This document shows positions 18,934 to 28,179 of a stretch of 64,000 bases of DNA, piece after piece. Numbering within the stretch: position 1 is the stretch's first letter; the number at the start of each line of letters is the position of its first letter. The translations under genes and the position numbers were made by a program. This stretch comes from UBA1672 sp051967755 (GTDB lineage: Bacteria; Pseudomonadota; Alphaproteobacteria; Micavibrionales; Micavibrionaceae), in the NCBI GenBank assembly GCA_051967755.1, contig JBQDYD010000005.1, forward strand, positions 124,001 through 188,000, in the 5' to 3' direction. The notes beneath the pieces are model-generated. The model saw only the letters and a list, made by a program, of their open reading frames with translations, was not told the DNA's origin and did not search any database.

Positions 18934-19617
18934 ATGAAGGTTTTAATTATTGAAGATGATCAAAATGTCTGCGCCTATATTGCCAAAGGCCTAAGCGAGG
19001 CCGGGCATATAACAGATACTGCAGACAACGGCAAAGACGGGCTATTCCTTGCGCAAAGTGAGAAATATGACGCGCTTATTATTGATCGCATGCTGCCTGA
19101 ATTAGACGGGCTTAGCATTATACAAGAACTACGTGGGTCTGGTCACCTCACACCGATTTTAATCCTAAGCGCGCTTGGGGATGTTGATGATCGGGTCAAA
19201 GGGTTGCGCTCAGGCGGTGATGATTATTTGGTTAAGCCGTTTGCATTTGCTGAATTATTGGCACGCATAGAAATTCTTGCACGCAGAACACAAAGCACAA
19301 ACAGCAATGGCACAGATACCGTTTTAACCACGGGTGATCTTGAGCTTGATTTACTCACCCGAAAAGTTAGACGCAGCCAAAAAACCATTGAATTACAATC
19401 GCGCGAATTTAATTTACTGGAGTATATGCTCCGTCATAAGGGGCAAGTCGTAACGCGCACTATGCTGCTCGAGGCGGTTTGGGATTATCATTTTGACCCG
19501 CAGACAAATGTGATCGATGTTCACATCAGCCGCCTGCGTAAAAAAATTGATGATCAGGGCGGAAAAATAATAAAGACGGTACGTGGTGCAGGATATATCA
19601 TCGAAGACAGTTTCTAG
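18934..19617 (+). CDS. OmpR-family response regulator
   Basis: 227 residues. Receiver domain: acidic pocket EDD (7-9), phospho-acceptor Asp51 in LIIDRMLPELDG and conserved Lys101 in YLVKPF. The C-terminal winged-helix DNA-binding domain ends TVRGAGYIIED, as in QseB/PmrA-like regulators. Its 3' end overlaps the sensor kinase reading frame. It likely acts with that kinase; a natural target is the adjacent lipid-modification cluster beginning at 21019 (inference). Confidence 0.95.
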   Translation: MKVLIIEDDQNVCAYIAKGLSEAGHITDTADNGKDGLFLAQSEKYDALIIDRMLPELDGLSIIQELRGSGHLTPILILSALGDVDDRVKGLRSGGDDYLVKPFAFAELLARIEILARRTQSTNSNGTDTVLTTGDLELDLLTRKVRRSQKTIELQSREFNLLEYMLRHKGQVVTRTMLLEAVWDYHFDPQTNVIDVHISRLRKKIDDQGGKIIKTVRGAGYIIEDSF

Positions 19618-20941
19618 GCGATACGCAAAAAGCTCCAGCTTTAAGATGGCGGCGCTGTTTACGCTTCTTCTTGGTTTATCTGCATGCTTTTTAGGCTATT
19701 CGCTATATGATATCGGCCAGAACAACTTCCTGCGTGAAACAGAAGCCGCAATAGATAGCGAAATTGAACATATTCAAACAATTGAGCAAGCCAATATCTC
19801 GAACCAGAGAATACATAGCTATATTCAGGCTCGCGCTGAAAAACATGCTAACCCTATATATTTTTACAAGAATATTACAACGAATGATCAATCAGGGCAT
19901 CTTGATGCGATGCCTGAAAAAGTCGAACGGATTAAAGAAGGCATTATCAGCTTTCGTCATAACGGTACATTATATGCCGCAAAAATCCATACTTTGGCCG
20001 ATGGGTCAAAGTTACTTATCGGACGCGACATCACAGACATCACAGCCAGTTATGAGCGTTTGAAATTATTCAGCGTTCTGATTATGGTATTCATGCTGGC
20101 TGTTATTCTTGTGAGCTTTTTCATAAGCTCTTTTGTCGTAAGCCGCATTAATATGATTGCAGGCACTGCAAAAACAATTATGGATACAGGGGACTTATCT
20201 GCGCGCATTTCCATCAATAGTTCCTGGGATGACCTAAGCAATCTGGCGCAAGTTTTGAATAACCTACTAGACCGCATTGAGAGCTTGATGCTTGGCATTC
20301 GTGATGTAAGCGACAGCATTGCGCATGATTTACGCACCCCCCTCACCCGCTTGCGCAATCATTTAGAAGACATCAGAAAAACTTCAGAAGAACCAGAAGA
20401 CATTGAGGCCATCATTCGTGAGGCCGATGATATTTTAAATACGTTTAACGCGCTTTTGCGCATCGCCAATATTGAAAAATCTGCGCGCCATCAGAAATTT
20501 ACACGCGTTTATATAAAAACAATAGTTACAGATGTGATTGAGCTATATGAGCCGCTAGCAGAGCAATCCAATATCTCTATTAAACCTGACCTGAGTGCAG
20601 ATATAGAAATACAGGGTGATAAAGACCTTTTGTTTCAGGCGGTATCAAATGTCATAGATAATGCAATAAAGTTTTCACCCGAAGGCGGTGTTATCACAGC
20701 CCGTATTGATGGTACCACTGATCGTCCTGTCCTATGTATTAGTGACCAAGGTCAGGGAATTGACACAGTAAACAAAGAGCGCGTATTTGATCGATTTTAT
20801 CGCGCTGAAAAAAGCAGAACAACAGCAGGCAGCGGCCTTGGCCTCAGCCTTGTGAAAGCCGTATGCGACCTACACCATATAACAATCACGCTAGATGATA
20901 ACGCCCCCGGCCTAACTGTTTCATTTATTTTCAAAGATTAA
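19583..20941 (+). CDS. Sensor histidine kinase partner of the OmpR-type regulator
   Basis: Up to 452 residues. TM1 at ~22-42, a periplasmic region of ~115 residues, TM2 at ~162-186, HAMP, then HisKA with phospho-acceptor His248 in DSIAHDLRTPLTR and HATPase with DNAIKFSPEGG and GSGLGLSLVKA. Start uncertain: the GTG at 19583 or 19586 overlaps the regulator gene by ~35 bp, whereas an ATG at 19646 lies 28 bp after it and begins right at TM1. Neither has a strong ribosome-binding site. Confidence 0.92.
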   Translation: MVQDISSKTVSRRYAKSSSFKMAALFTLLLGLSACFLGYSLYDIGQNNFLRETEAAIDSEIEHIQTIEQANISNQRIHSYIQARAEKHANPIYFYKNITTNDQSGHLDAMPEKVERIKEGIISFRHNGTLYAAKIHTLADGSKLLIGRDITDITASYERLKLFSVLIMVFMLAVILVSFFISSFVVSRINMIAGTAKTIMDTGDLSARISINSSWDDLSNLAQVLNNLLDRIESLMLGIRDVSDSIAHDLRTPLTRLRNHLEDIRKTSEEPEDIEAIIREADDILNTFNALLRIANIEKSARHQKFTRVYIKTIVTDVIELYEPLAEQSNISIKPDLSADIEIQGDKDLLFQAVSNVIDNAIKFSPEGGVITARIDGTTDRPVLCISDQGQGIDTVNKERVFDRFYRAEKSRTTAGSGLGLSLVKAVCDLHHITITLDDNAPGLTVSFIFKD

Positions 20942-21018
20942 AATTTTGTAATCATATCGTTACTTCTGCGTATCCCCGTCTTGCGTATAATCTTGATATT
21001 AAAAAGGAATAAACGCAT

Positions 21019-22278
21019 ATGAAAATTGCCATTATAGGAACAGGAATATCAGGACTTGGCGCTGCTTACATGCTGCATAACCATCACGATATAACTATTT
21101 TTGAAAAGAATGATTACATTGGCGGGCATAGCCGAACCGTTACCGCCAAAACTGATGATGGTGATGTCCCCGTAGATACAGGGTTTATTGTATTTAACAA
21201 AAAAAATTACCCTTTGCTTACCGCTTTGTTCCGGCACCTAAATGTTCCGATCAAAGAAACCGATATGTCATTTGGCGCAGATATCGCGCAAGGATGGTTG
21301 GAATACGGAACATATCACAAACTTGGCGGTATATTTGCGCAAAAGAAAAACCTGCTGCGCCCAAAATATCTGAAAATGCTTGCCGATATCATGCGATTTA
21401 ATAAAGACGCACCTGAGTACCTGCATAAAGGAACAGATCTTTCGCTAGGTGAGCTCCTCGATGAAATGAATTTGGGCACATGGTTTCGTGATTATTATTT
21501 ACTTGCGATGGGCGCTGCGATCTGGAGTACGCCAACAACGAAAATGACGGATTTTCCCGCGCAAACATTCCTTCGTTTTTTTGATAATCACGGGCTTCTT
21601 ACTGTGAATCACCACCCGCAATGGTTCACAGTAATTGGCGGAAGCAAAGAATATGTGAAGCGTATTACAGCCCCCTATCAGGATAATATTAAATATAATT
21701 GCGCCGTTAAATCTGTGTCACGGAGTGATAAAGGCGTCACCGTTACAGACATTCAGAATAGTCAGCATATGTTTGATCAGGTGATTTTCGCATGCCATAG
21801 CGATCAGGTAATAGAGATGCTCAGTGATGCTTCGTCGCAAGAACAAGACATAATAGGAGCAATCAAATACCAACCAAATGACATGGTATTACACAGTGAT
21901 TTAAGCTTTATGCCGAAAGCAAAAAAAGCTTGGTCAAGTTGGGTTTACCAATCAGAAGGCAAAACAGATAATAGCGGCAATGTATCATTAAGCTATTGGA
22001 TGAATAACCTACAGCCCCTGAACACGACAACACCCGTCATTGTCACATTAAACCCCGCGCGGGAGCCCAATCCCGCATTAGTGTATGATCGATATAGTTT
22101 TGATCACCCTGTCTTTGATCAAGGGGCAATAGATGCGCAGTCTAAAATTGATGATGTGCAGGGGCAAAATAATACATGGTATTGCGGCGCATGGCAGCGA
22201 TATGGATTTCATGAAGATGGATTATTAAGTGCGGTTAATGTTGTCCGTAAAATGGGGATTGAGCCTGAATGGATATAG
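21019..22278 (+). CDS. COG2907-type FAD-dependent oxidoreductase (amine oxidase-like)
   Basis: 419 residues. N-terminal FAD-binding GxGxxG (IGTGISGLGAAYML) and the second FAD contact FEKNDYIGGHSRT; C-terminal FAD region WYCGAWQRYGFHEDGLLSA. These match the predicted NAD/FAD-binding proteins encoded next to DUF1365 and CFA-like genes in many proteobacteria. Overlaps the DUF1365 gene by 10 bp. In that conserved cluster it is thought to act on unsaturated or modified acyl chains; the exact reaction is not assigned here. Confidence 0.9.
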   Translation: MKIAIIGTGISGLGAAYMLHNHHDITIFEKNDYIGGHSRTVTAKTDDGDVPVDTGFIVFNKKNYPLLTALFRHLNVPIKETDMSFGADIAQGWLEYGTYHKLGGIFAQKKNLLRPKYLKMLADIMRFNKDAPEYLHKGTDLSLGELLDEMNLGTWFRDYYLLAMGAAIWSTPTTKMTDFPAQTFLRFFDNHGLLTVNHHPQWFTVIGGSKEYVKRITAPYQDNIKYNCAVKSVSRSDKGVTVTDIQNSQHMFDQVIFACHSDQVIEMLSDASSQEQDIIGAIKYQPNDMVLHSDLSFMPKAKKAWSSWVYQSEGKTDNSGNVSLSYWMNNLQPLNTTTPVIVTLNPAREPNPALVYDRYSFDHPVFDQGAIDAQSKIDDVQGQNNTWYCGAWQRYGFHEDGLLSAVNVVRKMGIEPEWI

Positions 22279-23060
22279 TCCCGCAAATATTCACCGCCAA
22301 GGTCATGCATAAACGCCTTTTTCCAAAGGTTAATCAATTTGTTTATGACATTTATTACCTTGCCCTACCCCTTTCAAAAATGGACGAAGCGGCAAAGCGC
22401 GGGTTAAGCATAAACCGCCCTGCAGCACTGAGCTTTTATAATCGTGATCATGCCAACCGCAACGATCAAGAAGACCTGCAACAATGGATAAACGATATCC
22501 TTAAGGAGCATGACTTAAACGGCCACGTATCCTCTGTCATTCTTGTATCCATGCCGCGTGTCTTGGGCTATGTTTTTAACCCCGTCAGTTTCTGGCTTTG
22601 CCTTGATGCTGATAACAATATTCGCGCCGTACTCAACGAAGTAAATAATACTTTCGGTGAAACACATTCATATCTGTGCGCGCATAAAAATGGTGTCCCG
22701 ATCGATAAAAAGGAATGGTTAGAGGCACAAAAACTGTTCCATGTTTCCCCATTTCTAGAACGCGAGGGGCACTACAAATTTCGATATGAACTTGATGGTG
22801 AACGCCTTGGCATATGGATTGATTTTTATAATGAAGAAAGCAATAAAAAGCTCATAACCTCTTTGACAGGCACATTGATGCCTTTAACCAAAAGAAACCT
22901 CAGATACGTATTTTGGCGTTATCCTCTGGTTACATTGAAATCAATCTACCTCATACATTGGCAGGCATTGAAACTGGTGCTCAAACGCGCGCGTTACTAC
23001 CGCAAGCCTGAGCAATTAACACCTAAAATCAGCCAAAATGAAAACCTTACAAAAATGTAA
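22269..23060 (+). CDS. DUF1365 family protein
   Basis: 263 residues. Diagnostic segments of DUF1365 (COG3496) are present: HKRLFPKVNQFVYDIYYLALPL, MPRVLGYVFNPVSFWLC and EVNNTFGETHSY. Function unknown; it nearly always co-occurs with a COG2907 flavoprotein and a CFA-synthase-like methyltransferase, as here. Translationally coupled to the preceding gene. Confidence 0.92.
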   Translation: MDIVPQIFTAKVMHKRLFPKVNQFVYDIYYLALPLSKMDEAAKRGLSINRPAALSFYNRDHANRNDQEDLQQWINDILKEHDLNGHVSSVILVSMPRVLGYVFNPVSFWLCLDADNNIRAVLNEVNNTFGETHSYLCAHKNGVPIDKKEWLEAQKLFHVSPFLEREGHYKFRYELDGERLGIWIDFYNEESNKKLITSLTGTLMPLTKRNLRYVFWRYPLVTLKSIYLIHWQALKLVLKRARYYRKPEQLTPKISQNENLTKM

Positions 23061-23098
23061 TTTTCGGGTAAGGCCCTATTTACAGGCTCATATGTAGA

Positions 23099-24301
23099 TT
23101 GAATATGTATGAAGCAAAAAATGGAAAGATGTTGATGTTTAACAAAGCATTCGCAGATAAAATTCTTAGAACACTCGAGAGAGCGCAGAAAGGTGCGTTG
23201 CACCTAACCACACCTGATGGAAAAACAAGGTCATTCGGCGGCAATATCCCTGGCGCGTCAGCGCGGATGACTATCAAAGACTGGCGCACTTTTACCGCAT
23301 TTGCGGCAAAGGGTGATACCGGCCTTGCAGAAGCGTACCGCGATGGCTGGTGGGATAGTGACGATATATGCTCTGTCTTTCTTTTTGGCTTGGAAAATGA
23401 AGAATATTTGAAACCTGTATTTCATGGCGGCAGTTTTGCCAATTTAACGATGAGTGTTTTTAATGCCCTCAGACAAAACACACTGCGCGGCAGCCGTAAA
23501 AATATTCAGGCACATTATGATTTAGGCAATGACTTCTACAGCCTGTGGCTAGACCCAAGCATGACATATTCTTCGGCTCTTTATCTCAACGATAACGAAG
23601 ACTTGAAAACCGCACAAAATAACAAATATGACAGAATGATTGATCGTTTCGATCGTTTTGACGGTGATATGTTGGAGGTCGGATGCGGCTGGGGTGGTTT
23701 CGCGCAGCGCGTTGCGGATCGCAGGGATTGTGATTACCGCCTGAAAGGCATCACATTATCAAATGAACAGCATGACTATGCAAAAGTTCGCCTGGGCGAA
23801 CGGGCAAATATCGTTCTTGAAGATTACCGTCATCAAACAGGCCAATATGACAACATTGTATCAATTGAGATGTTCGAAGCCGTTGGAGAAAAATTCTGGC
23901 CGACTTATTTCGAAAAACTTCAAAGCCTGCTTAGTCAAAATGGCCAAGCCATGATCCAAACCATCACCATCAATGATGAGCATTTTGAAAGATATAAAAA
24001 AGGCGGTGATATGATCCGTAATTATATCTTTCCGGGTGGTATGCTGCCCAGCCCTGAGAAATTCAAACATAACGCAGAACAATCAAACCTGCGTGTTGTT
24101 GATGAATTTGCATTCGGGCAAGATTACGCAACCACGATGTTAGAATGGCTCAATCGTTTTGATGAGAATAAGCAAGCCATCCTAACCCTTGGCTATGATG
24201 AAAAGTTCATCCGCATGTGGCGCTTTTACCTTGCTGTTTGTTATGCCGCCTTTAAGGTTGAGCGCATAAATGTGATGCATATGGAGCTTCGCCATGCGTA
24301 G
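23099..24301 (+). CDS. Cyclopropane-fatty-acyl-phospholipid synthase-like methyltransferase
   Basis: 400 residues. The SAM-binding motif EVGCGWGGF is at residues 193-201, and the CFA-family signature IQAHYDLGNDFYSLWLDPSM lies at ~136-155. An N-terminal SCP2-like domain is plausible. The family transfers a methyl(ene) group to the double bond of phospholipid acyl chains. The neighbourhood suggests a specialised branch rather than housekeeping CFA synthase. Overlaps the next gene by 8 bp. Confidence 0.93.
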   Translation: MNMYEAKNGKMLMFNKAFADKILRTLERAQKGALHLTTPDGKTRSFGGNIPGASARMTIKDWRTFTAFAAKGDTGLAEAYRDGWWDSDDICSVFLFGLENEEYLKPVFHGGSFANLTMSVFNALRQNTLRGSRKNIQAHYDLGNDFYSLWLDPSMTYSSALYLNDNEDLKTAQNNKYDRMIDRFDRFDGDMLEVGCGWGGFAQRVADRRDCDYRLKGITLSNEQHDYAKVRLGERANIVLEDYRHQTGQYDNIVSIEMFEAVGEKFWPTYFEKLQSLLSQNGQAMIQTITINDEHFERYKKGGDMIRNYIFPGGMLPSPEKFKHNAEQSNLRVVDEFAFGQDYATTMLEWLNRFDENKQAILTLGYDEKFIRMWRFYLAVCYAAFKVERINVMHMELRHA

Positions 24302-24803
24302 CTTTTTACTAGCCCTCATCCTAATACTCACCGCCCCTGCCTATGCATCTGATGCATTGATTGATGCGAACCTGAAACAAGCAGAGCCGATTGGCTCAGC
24401 TCATTACAAATACTTATTTTTAGATATTTATGATGCGACATTATATGCCCCAAATAGTGAATGGAGCTTTTCCGCCCCCTTTGCCTTAGAGCTGAAATAC
24501 CTTCGTAGTTTATCAGGCAAAAAAATTGCTGACAGGTCGGCAAAAGAAATCAGGCAGCAGGGTTTTAACAACGAGGTTAGGCTAGCAGATTGGCATACTC
24601 AGATGACAAGCATCTTCCCCGACGTAAGACAAGGAACCACACTGACAGGTATATACAAACCAAATTCTGAAACTGTCTTTTATAAAGGCCAAGACGTTAT
24701 CGGACGCATTCAAGACCCCGATTTTGGAAAATGGTTTTTTGGCATATGGCTTTCTGAAAACACATCTGATCCGGAATTTAGAAAAGCCTTACTTGGAGAG
24801 TAA
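24294..24803 (+). CDS. Exported chalcone isomerase-like protein
   Basis: 169 residues with a clear signal peptide (MRSFLLALILILTAPAYAS). The mature part carries the pattern of bacterial chalcone-isomerase-like proteins (KYLFLDIYDATLYAP, ALELKYLRSLSGKKIADRS, FFGIWLSENTSDPEFRKALLG). By homology these are periplasmic fatty-acid-binding-like folds with no proven isomerase activity. Confidence 0.87.
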   Translation: MRSFLLALILILTAPAYASDALIDANLKQAEPIGSAHYKYLFLDIYDATLYAPNSEWSFSAPFALELKYLRSLSGKKIADRSAKEIRQQGFNNEVRLADWHTQMTSIFPDVRQGTTLTGIYKPNSETVFYKGQDVIGRIQDPDFGKWFFGIWLSENTSDPEFRKALLGE

Positions 24804-24809
24804 TTAGTC

Positions 24810-25340
24810 ATGAAAAAATTAATCACACTAGCAGGAGTAATTATAATGTTATGTGGATGCACAAATAACAAAGTTGAGTATTACAAAGACACAAAACCCG
24901 AAATCAAATTCGAAGAATTTTTTAGTGGTGATCTTGTCGGTTGGGGCATTGTCCAAAACTGGAAGGGCCAAGTTGTGCGCCGTTTTGATATCAAGATGAA
25001 AGGTTCGTGGAACGGCCAAAACGGAACATTAAATGAAGACTTCATATATTACGATGGAGAAGAGCAAAAACGCGTTTGGAAGGTCGTCAAAAAAGATGAC
25101 GGAACATTCACCGGTCAGGCTGATGATATACTTGGAACAGCACAGGGCACCACATCAGGAAACGCAATTAACTGGCACTACAGCATGGATTTACCGGTAA
25201 AAGGAAAAGTTTATCGCGTGAAGTTTGATGATTGGATGTGGCAAATGAATGGCGGCGTATTGATAAATCGATCATATATCAAAAAATTCGGTATTACGGT
25301 TGCCGAACTCACGCTTATTTTACAAAAGGTTGAAAAATAA
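24810..25340 (+). CDS. DUF3833 family lipoprotein
   Basis: 176 residues. Lipoprotein signal with lipobox MLCGC, Cys near residue 17. The FFSGDLVGWGIVQNWKGQVVRRF segment (shown as pattern) and WHYSMDLPVKGKVYRVKFDDWMW are characteristic of DUF3833. Function unknown. Part of the conserved COG2907-DUF1365-CFA cluster; the ribosome-binding site GGAGAG lies at the end of the preceding gene. Confidence 0.88.
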   Translation: MKKLITLAGVIIMLCGCTNNKVEYYKDTKPEIKFEEFFSGDLVGWGIVQNWKGQVVRRFDIKMKGSWNGQNGTLNEDFIYYDGEEQKRVWKVVKKDDGTFTGQADDILGTAQGTTSGNAINWHYSMDLPVKGKVYRVKFDDWMWQMNGGVLINRSYIKKFGITVAELTLILQKVEK

Positions 25341-25342
25341 CC

Positions 25343-26089
25343 ATGGCATTTAAAGACCAAACCATCTGGATTGTCGGCGCCAGCAGCGGTATCGGCGCAT
25401 GCCTTGCCAAAATTCTGCATAAAAATGGCGCATCCTTAATTTTATCGGCGCGCAGTACGGATAAACTGAATAGGTTAAATGCCGAATTAGATGGTCGGCA
25501 TAATGTCCTTCCCTTTGATATATCGGATTTTGATGAAACACATACGGCTATCAAAAACATTAAAGATCAGAATAAAACCGTTGATCGCATCATCTGTTTG
25601 GCAGGTATCTATGAACCCTCTGCCATAAAGGATATAAGCGATGAAAACCTTACGAAAATTATTGCCGTTAATTTAACAGGCATCATGCATTTTTCAAAAT
25701 GTGCCTATAATCTTGTATCAAATCAAAAACAGGCACAAATAGCATTATGTGCAAGTGTCGCAGGATATGTAGGCCTGCCGAACGCGCAACCCTACGCAGC
25801 AAGCAAAGCAGGCCTTATTAGCTTCATCCAAAGCCTGAGAATGGAAGCGGATAAACATATAGACATCAAAATGATCAACCCGGGCTTTGTACGTACGCCT
25901 TTGACAAACAAAAACGAATTCGACATGCCATTTATTATAGAACCCGAAGACGCGGTGCAGCGTATATTAAAGGGCCTGCAATCCGGTGCGTTTGATATTA
26001 ACTTTCCTAAAAGACTAACGCTTACCCTGAAATTTATATCGATCTTACCTGATTTTTTAAAAATACCGATCTGCTCAAGATTCAAATAA
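25343..26089 (+). CDS. Short-chain dehydrogenase/reductase
   Basis: 248 residues. Rossmann motif GASSGIGACLA (residues ~10-20), NAD-ribose-type LAGIYEP, catalytic Ser in ASVAGYVG and YAASKAG (Tyr/Lys). A C-terminal basic/hydrophobic stretch (LTLKFISILPDFLKIP) may associate with the membrane. Last gene of the lipid-modification cluster, 2 bp after DUF3833. Substrate unknown. Confidence 0.9.
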   Translation: MAFKDQTIWIVGASSGIGACLAKILHKNGASLILSARSTDKLNRLNAELDGRHNVLPFDISDFDETHTAIKNIKDQNKTVDRIICLAGIYEPSAIKDISDENLTKIIAVNLTGIMHFSKCAYNLVSNQKQAQIALCASVAGYVGLPNAQPYAASKAGLISFIQSLRMEADKHIDIKMINPGFVRTPLTNKNEFDMPFIIEPEDAVQRILKGLQSGAFDINFPKRLTLTLKFISILPDFLKIPICSRFK

Positions 26090-26340
26090 TTACGGCTCGA
26101 TACACTCCCCCTTCCAATCCAAGACTTTGCCGCTATGTTCAGTGGTTAAACCAGCTATAACATTTGCTAAATACTGCGCAGATTGTTCTGGTGTAAACAA
26201 CTTCTCGTTCGGCACATTATTCCGAAACGGTTTCGACAAATTACTATCAACAGTACCGGGATGAAGCCCGACCATGACTGCGTGTTTATTCTTCCTTCCA
26301 ACCTCAATTGCGGCGGTTTTAATAACCATATTGAGCGCGC
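26090..26340 (-). pseudogene. C-terminal fragment of a CsgA/C-factor-like SDR, cut by the island
   Basis: Reads NGALNMVIKTAAIEVG...VGLHPGTVDSNLSKPF...LFTPEQSAQYL, the C-terminal third of a C-factor-like short-chain dehydrogenase. In intact homologues ALNM follows the catalytic YxxSK motif directly. Here the SDR frame stops being SDR-like exactly where the serine recombinase sequence begins (about 26335-26340). The N-terminal two thirds are not found anywhere in this window. An internal ATG could permit translation of 79 residues, but these would lack the active site. Confidence 0.85.
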
Positions 26341-27864
26341 CATTTCATACTCACCACCCTTAAGCTGCTGTAAAACCGTTACTGGAGGCGCTGTTCGGGC
26401 GGTTCGAAAACCCTCATTTCTCTGGTAGGGTAATTTCTCCGAAAACACCAATCTGCACACTAATCTCTTATCTTCCAAGTTGTCGGAAGTCCACAGCCTG
26501 TGCGGGTTTGAAAGAAACTCCATAGCGGTTCGAAAGGTTTCGTCAAAATCTGCCAAAGGACGCCCGCAATTTTGGATTTTTTCCTGTAAAATGATCTTTT
26601 GCCCTTCGAGTTTTTCTATTCTTTCTTCATAGGCAGAAATCACACTCAGGTTTTCCGTTTCGACAATCCTGTCTAGGAATTGCTCTACGCGCACATCAAT
26701 CTTGGAAAGCTCATTTTTCAAGAGTAGCGCATCATCTTTATTCTGGTTCTGGCGATCATTCCAAAGATCACGGAACATATCCATTGCCGTGAAGAATAGC
26801 TCTTGTGAGGGTTTAAGCTCCAAGAGCAATTCTTCAAACTCGGCTTCAACCTGTTCTTTGCGGATAGACTTGCGAAACTCATCACAGCCCTTGGTAAAGC
26901 AATAGTAATACGGATATCGCGTTGTGCGGCCCTTTGACCAACACGCGGTCATAGGCTCGCCGCAACAGTGACAGGTGATAAAACCCCGCAGCGGAAAATC
27001 ATCGCTTATATCTGCGCGTGCTGGCGCTTTGGCTTGTCCGCTCATGCGTTCCTGAATGGCTTGATAAGTGGCAAAGCTAATCAATGGCTCGTGCTTTGCG
27101 GGATGCATGGAGATATTCCATTTCTTCACGTTGATATATCCCGCGTATAAAACTTGGGTCAGCATGTTTTGAATGCGTTGATAATGGACTTCACCGCTTT
27201 TATCTCTTGGGAAGTGGTGGTGAGATTCTAAAAAGCGTTTTACTTCGCCTTGTGACTCAAATCTGCCTGAGGCGTATCCCTCAAGTGCTTCGGTGACGAT
27301 AGAGGCGGTTGTTTTATCTTTTACAAGTACGCGCCCTGTATGGCCTTTAACGCTCGCGAATTTATAACCGACTGGCGGGTTAAATGCCCAATAACCATTC
27401 ATGACGCGGGCATGCATTCGGTTCTTTGTTTGCTCGGCGTTCTTTTGGCGCTGGTGCTGCGATACGCTGGCTAAAAGGTTTTCTACGAGGACAGAGTCGG
27501 AATCCTCTCCAAACTCAATGGACGGGCTTTCCAGCTTGCCGCCTGCATCGCTTATGGCTGTGCGCAGGTGAATATGTGCATCAAGGCCACGGGCAAGGCG
27601 GCTGATATCGTCAATGATGACAATGTGTGTTTGTTTCTTTTTGTGGGATTTTAAAAACTTGAGCATATCTTGCATGGCGGGGCGGTTAATCATGCTCCCG
27701 TATATGCCTTCGTCTTTAAACACTTCCGCGACTTCATAGCCCTTTAGTTTGGCGAAGTCGCGGCAACGTGTTTCTTGGGAGCCGAGGCCATCGCCTTTTT
27801 GCACCTGTTTCTGTGATGATACGCGGCAATAGATTACGGCTTTCATGGCTCGGCTCTTTGTCAT
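26167..27864 (-). CDS. Large serine recombinase (copy A)
   Basis: 565 residues from the ATG at 27864, which overlaps the TGA of the upstream 80-residue gene. Resolvase domain with catalytic Ser in IYCRVSS and the SRLAR helix region; a recombinase domain; a zinc ribbon (FITCHCCGEPMTACWSKG ... YYYCFTKGC, four Cys); then a coiled-coil-rich segment. Element-derived sequence ends at GGEYEMAR (about 26335); the last ~57 residues are read from the interrupted SDR gene in another frame, so the native C-terminus is altered. Roughly four fifths identical in protein to copy B by eye. Probably the integrase of the left element end. Confidence 0.92.
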   Translation of the reverse strand: MTKSRAMKAVIYCRVSSQKQVQKGDGLGSQETRCRDFAKLKGYEVAEVFKDEGIYGSMINRPAMQDMLKFLKSHKKKQTHIVIIDDISRLARGLDAHIHLRTAISDAGGKLESPSIEFGEDSDSVLVENLLASVSQHQRQKNAEQTKNRMHARVMNGYWAFNPPVGYKFASVKGHTGRVLVKDKTTASIVTEALEGYASGRFESQGEVKRFLESHHHFPRDKSGEVHYQRIQNMLTQVLYAGYINVKKWNISMHPAKHEPLISFATYQAIQERMSGQAKAPARADISDDFPLRGFITCHCCGEPMTACWSKGRTTRYPYYYCFTKGCDEFRKSIRKEQVEAEFEELLLELKPSQELFFTAMDMFRDLWNDRQNQNKDDALLLKNELSKIDVRVEQFLDRIVETENLSVISAYEERIEKLEGQKIILQEKIQNCGRPLADFDETFRTAMEFLSNPHRLWTSDNLEDKRLVCRLVFSEKLPYQRNEGFRTARTAPPVTVLQQLKGGEYEMARSIWLLKPPQLRLEGRINTQSWSGFIPVLLIVICRNRFGIMCRTRSCLHQNNLRSI

Positions 27865-28103
27865 GGGCGAATATCTCCATCGGATGGTTGAGGGCTTGGG
27901 ATTGATTCTATGCATTTGGTGGAATCGTGTAAATCGCTAATTTTGTTTTTATCGCGACATTGTTGCAATGGATGAACACCAAAAGCACGATCTACGAAAT
28001 TTTGCATGATGTGCCACAGATCGTGGATAAGCTCGATCTTTTGTTCACGGGTTAAATCCATGTCGTTTAACATGGGCAGATATTTGTTGATGTCTGGTTG
28101 CAT
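27861..28103 (-). CDS. Small recombinase-coupled protein (copy A)
   Basis: 80 residues, starting at the ATG after an AAGGAG ribosome-binding site. An N-terminal helical part (YLPMLNDMDLTREQKIELIHDLWHIMQNFVD) is followed by a polar tail. Its stop codon overlaps the recombinase start (ATGA). Nearly identical to the copy at 37404. The strict coupling suggests a partner of the recombinase, for example an accessory or directionality factor (inference). A TTGTC...GACAA inverted repeat lies just upstream of the ribosome-binding site. Confidence 0.8.
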   Translation of the reverse strand: MQPDINKYLPMLNDMDLTREQKIELIHDLWHIMQNFVDRAFGVHPLQQCRDKNKISDLHDSTKCIESIPSPQPSDGDIRP

Positions 28104-28179
28104 GGTGGATTCTCCTTGTCGTTGCGGTGACAAGTTAAATTTACCATCGGGTGTGCGTGTGGATGGGCGAAGCCCCAAG

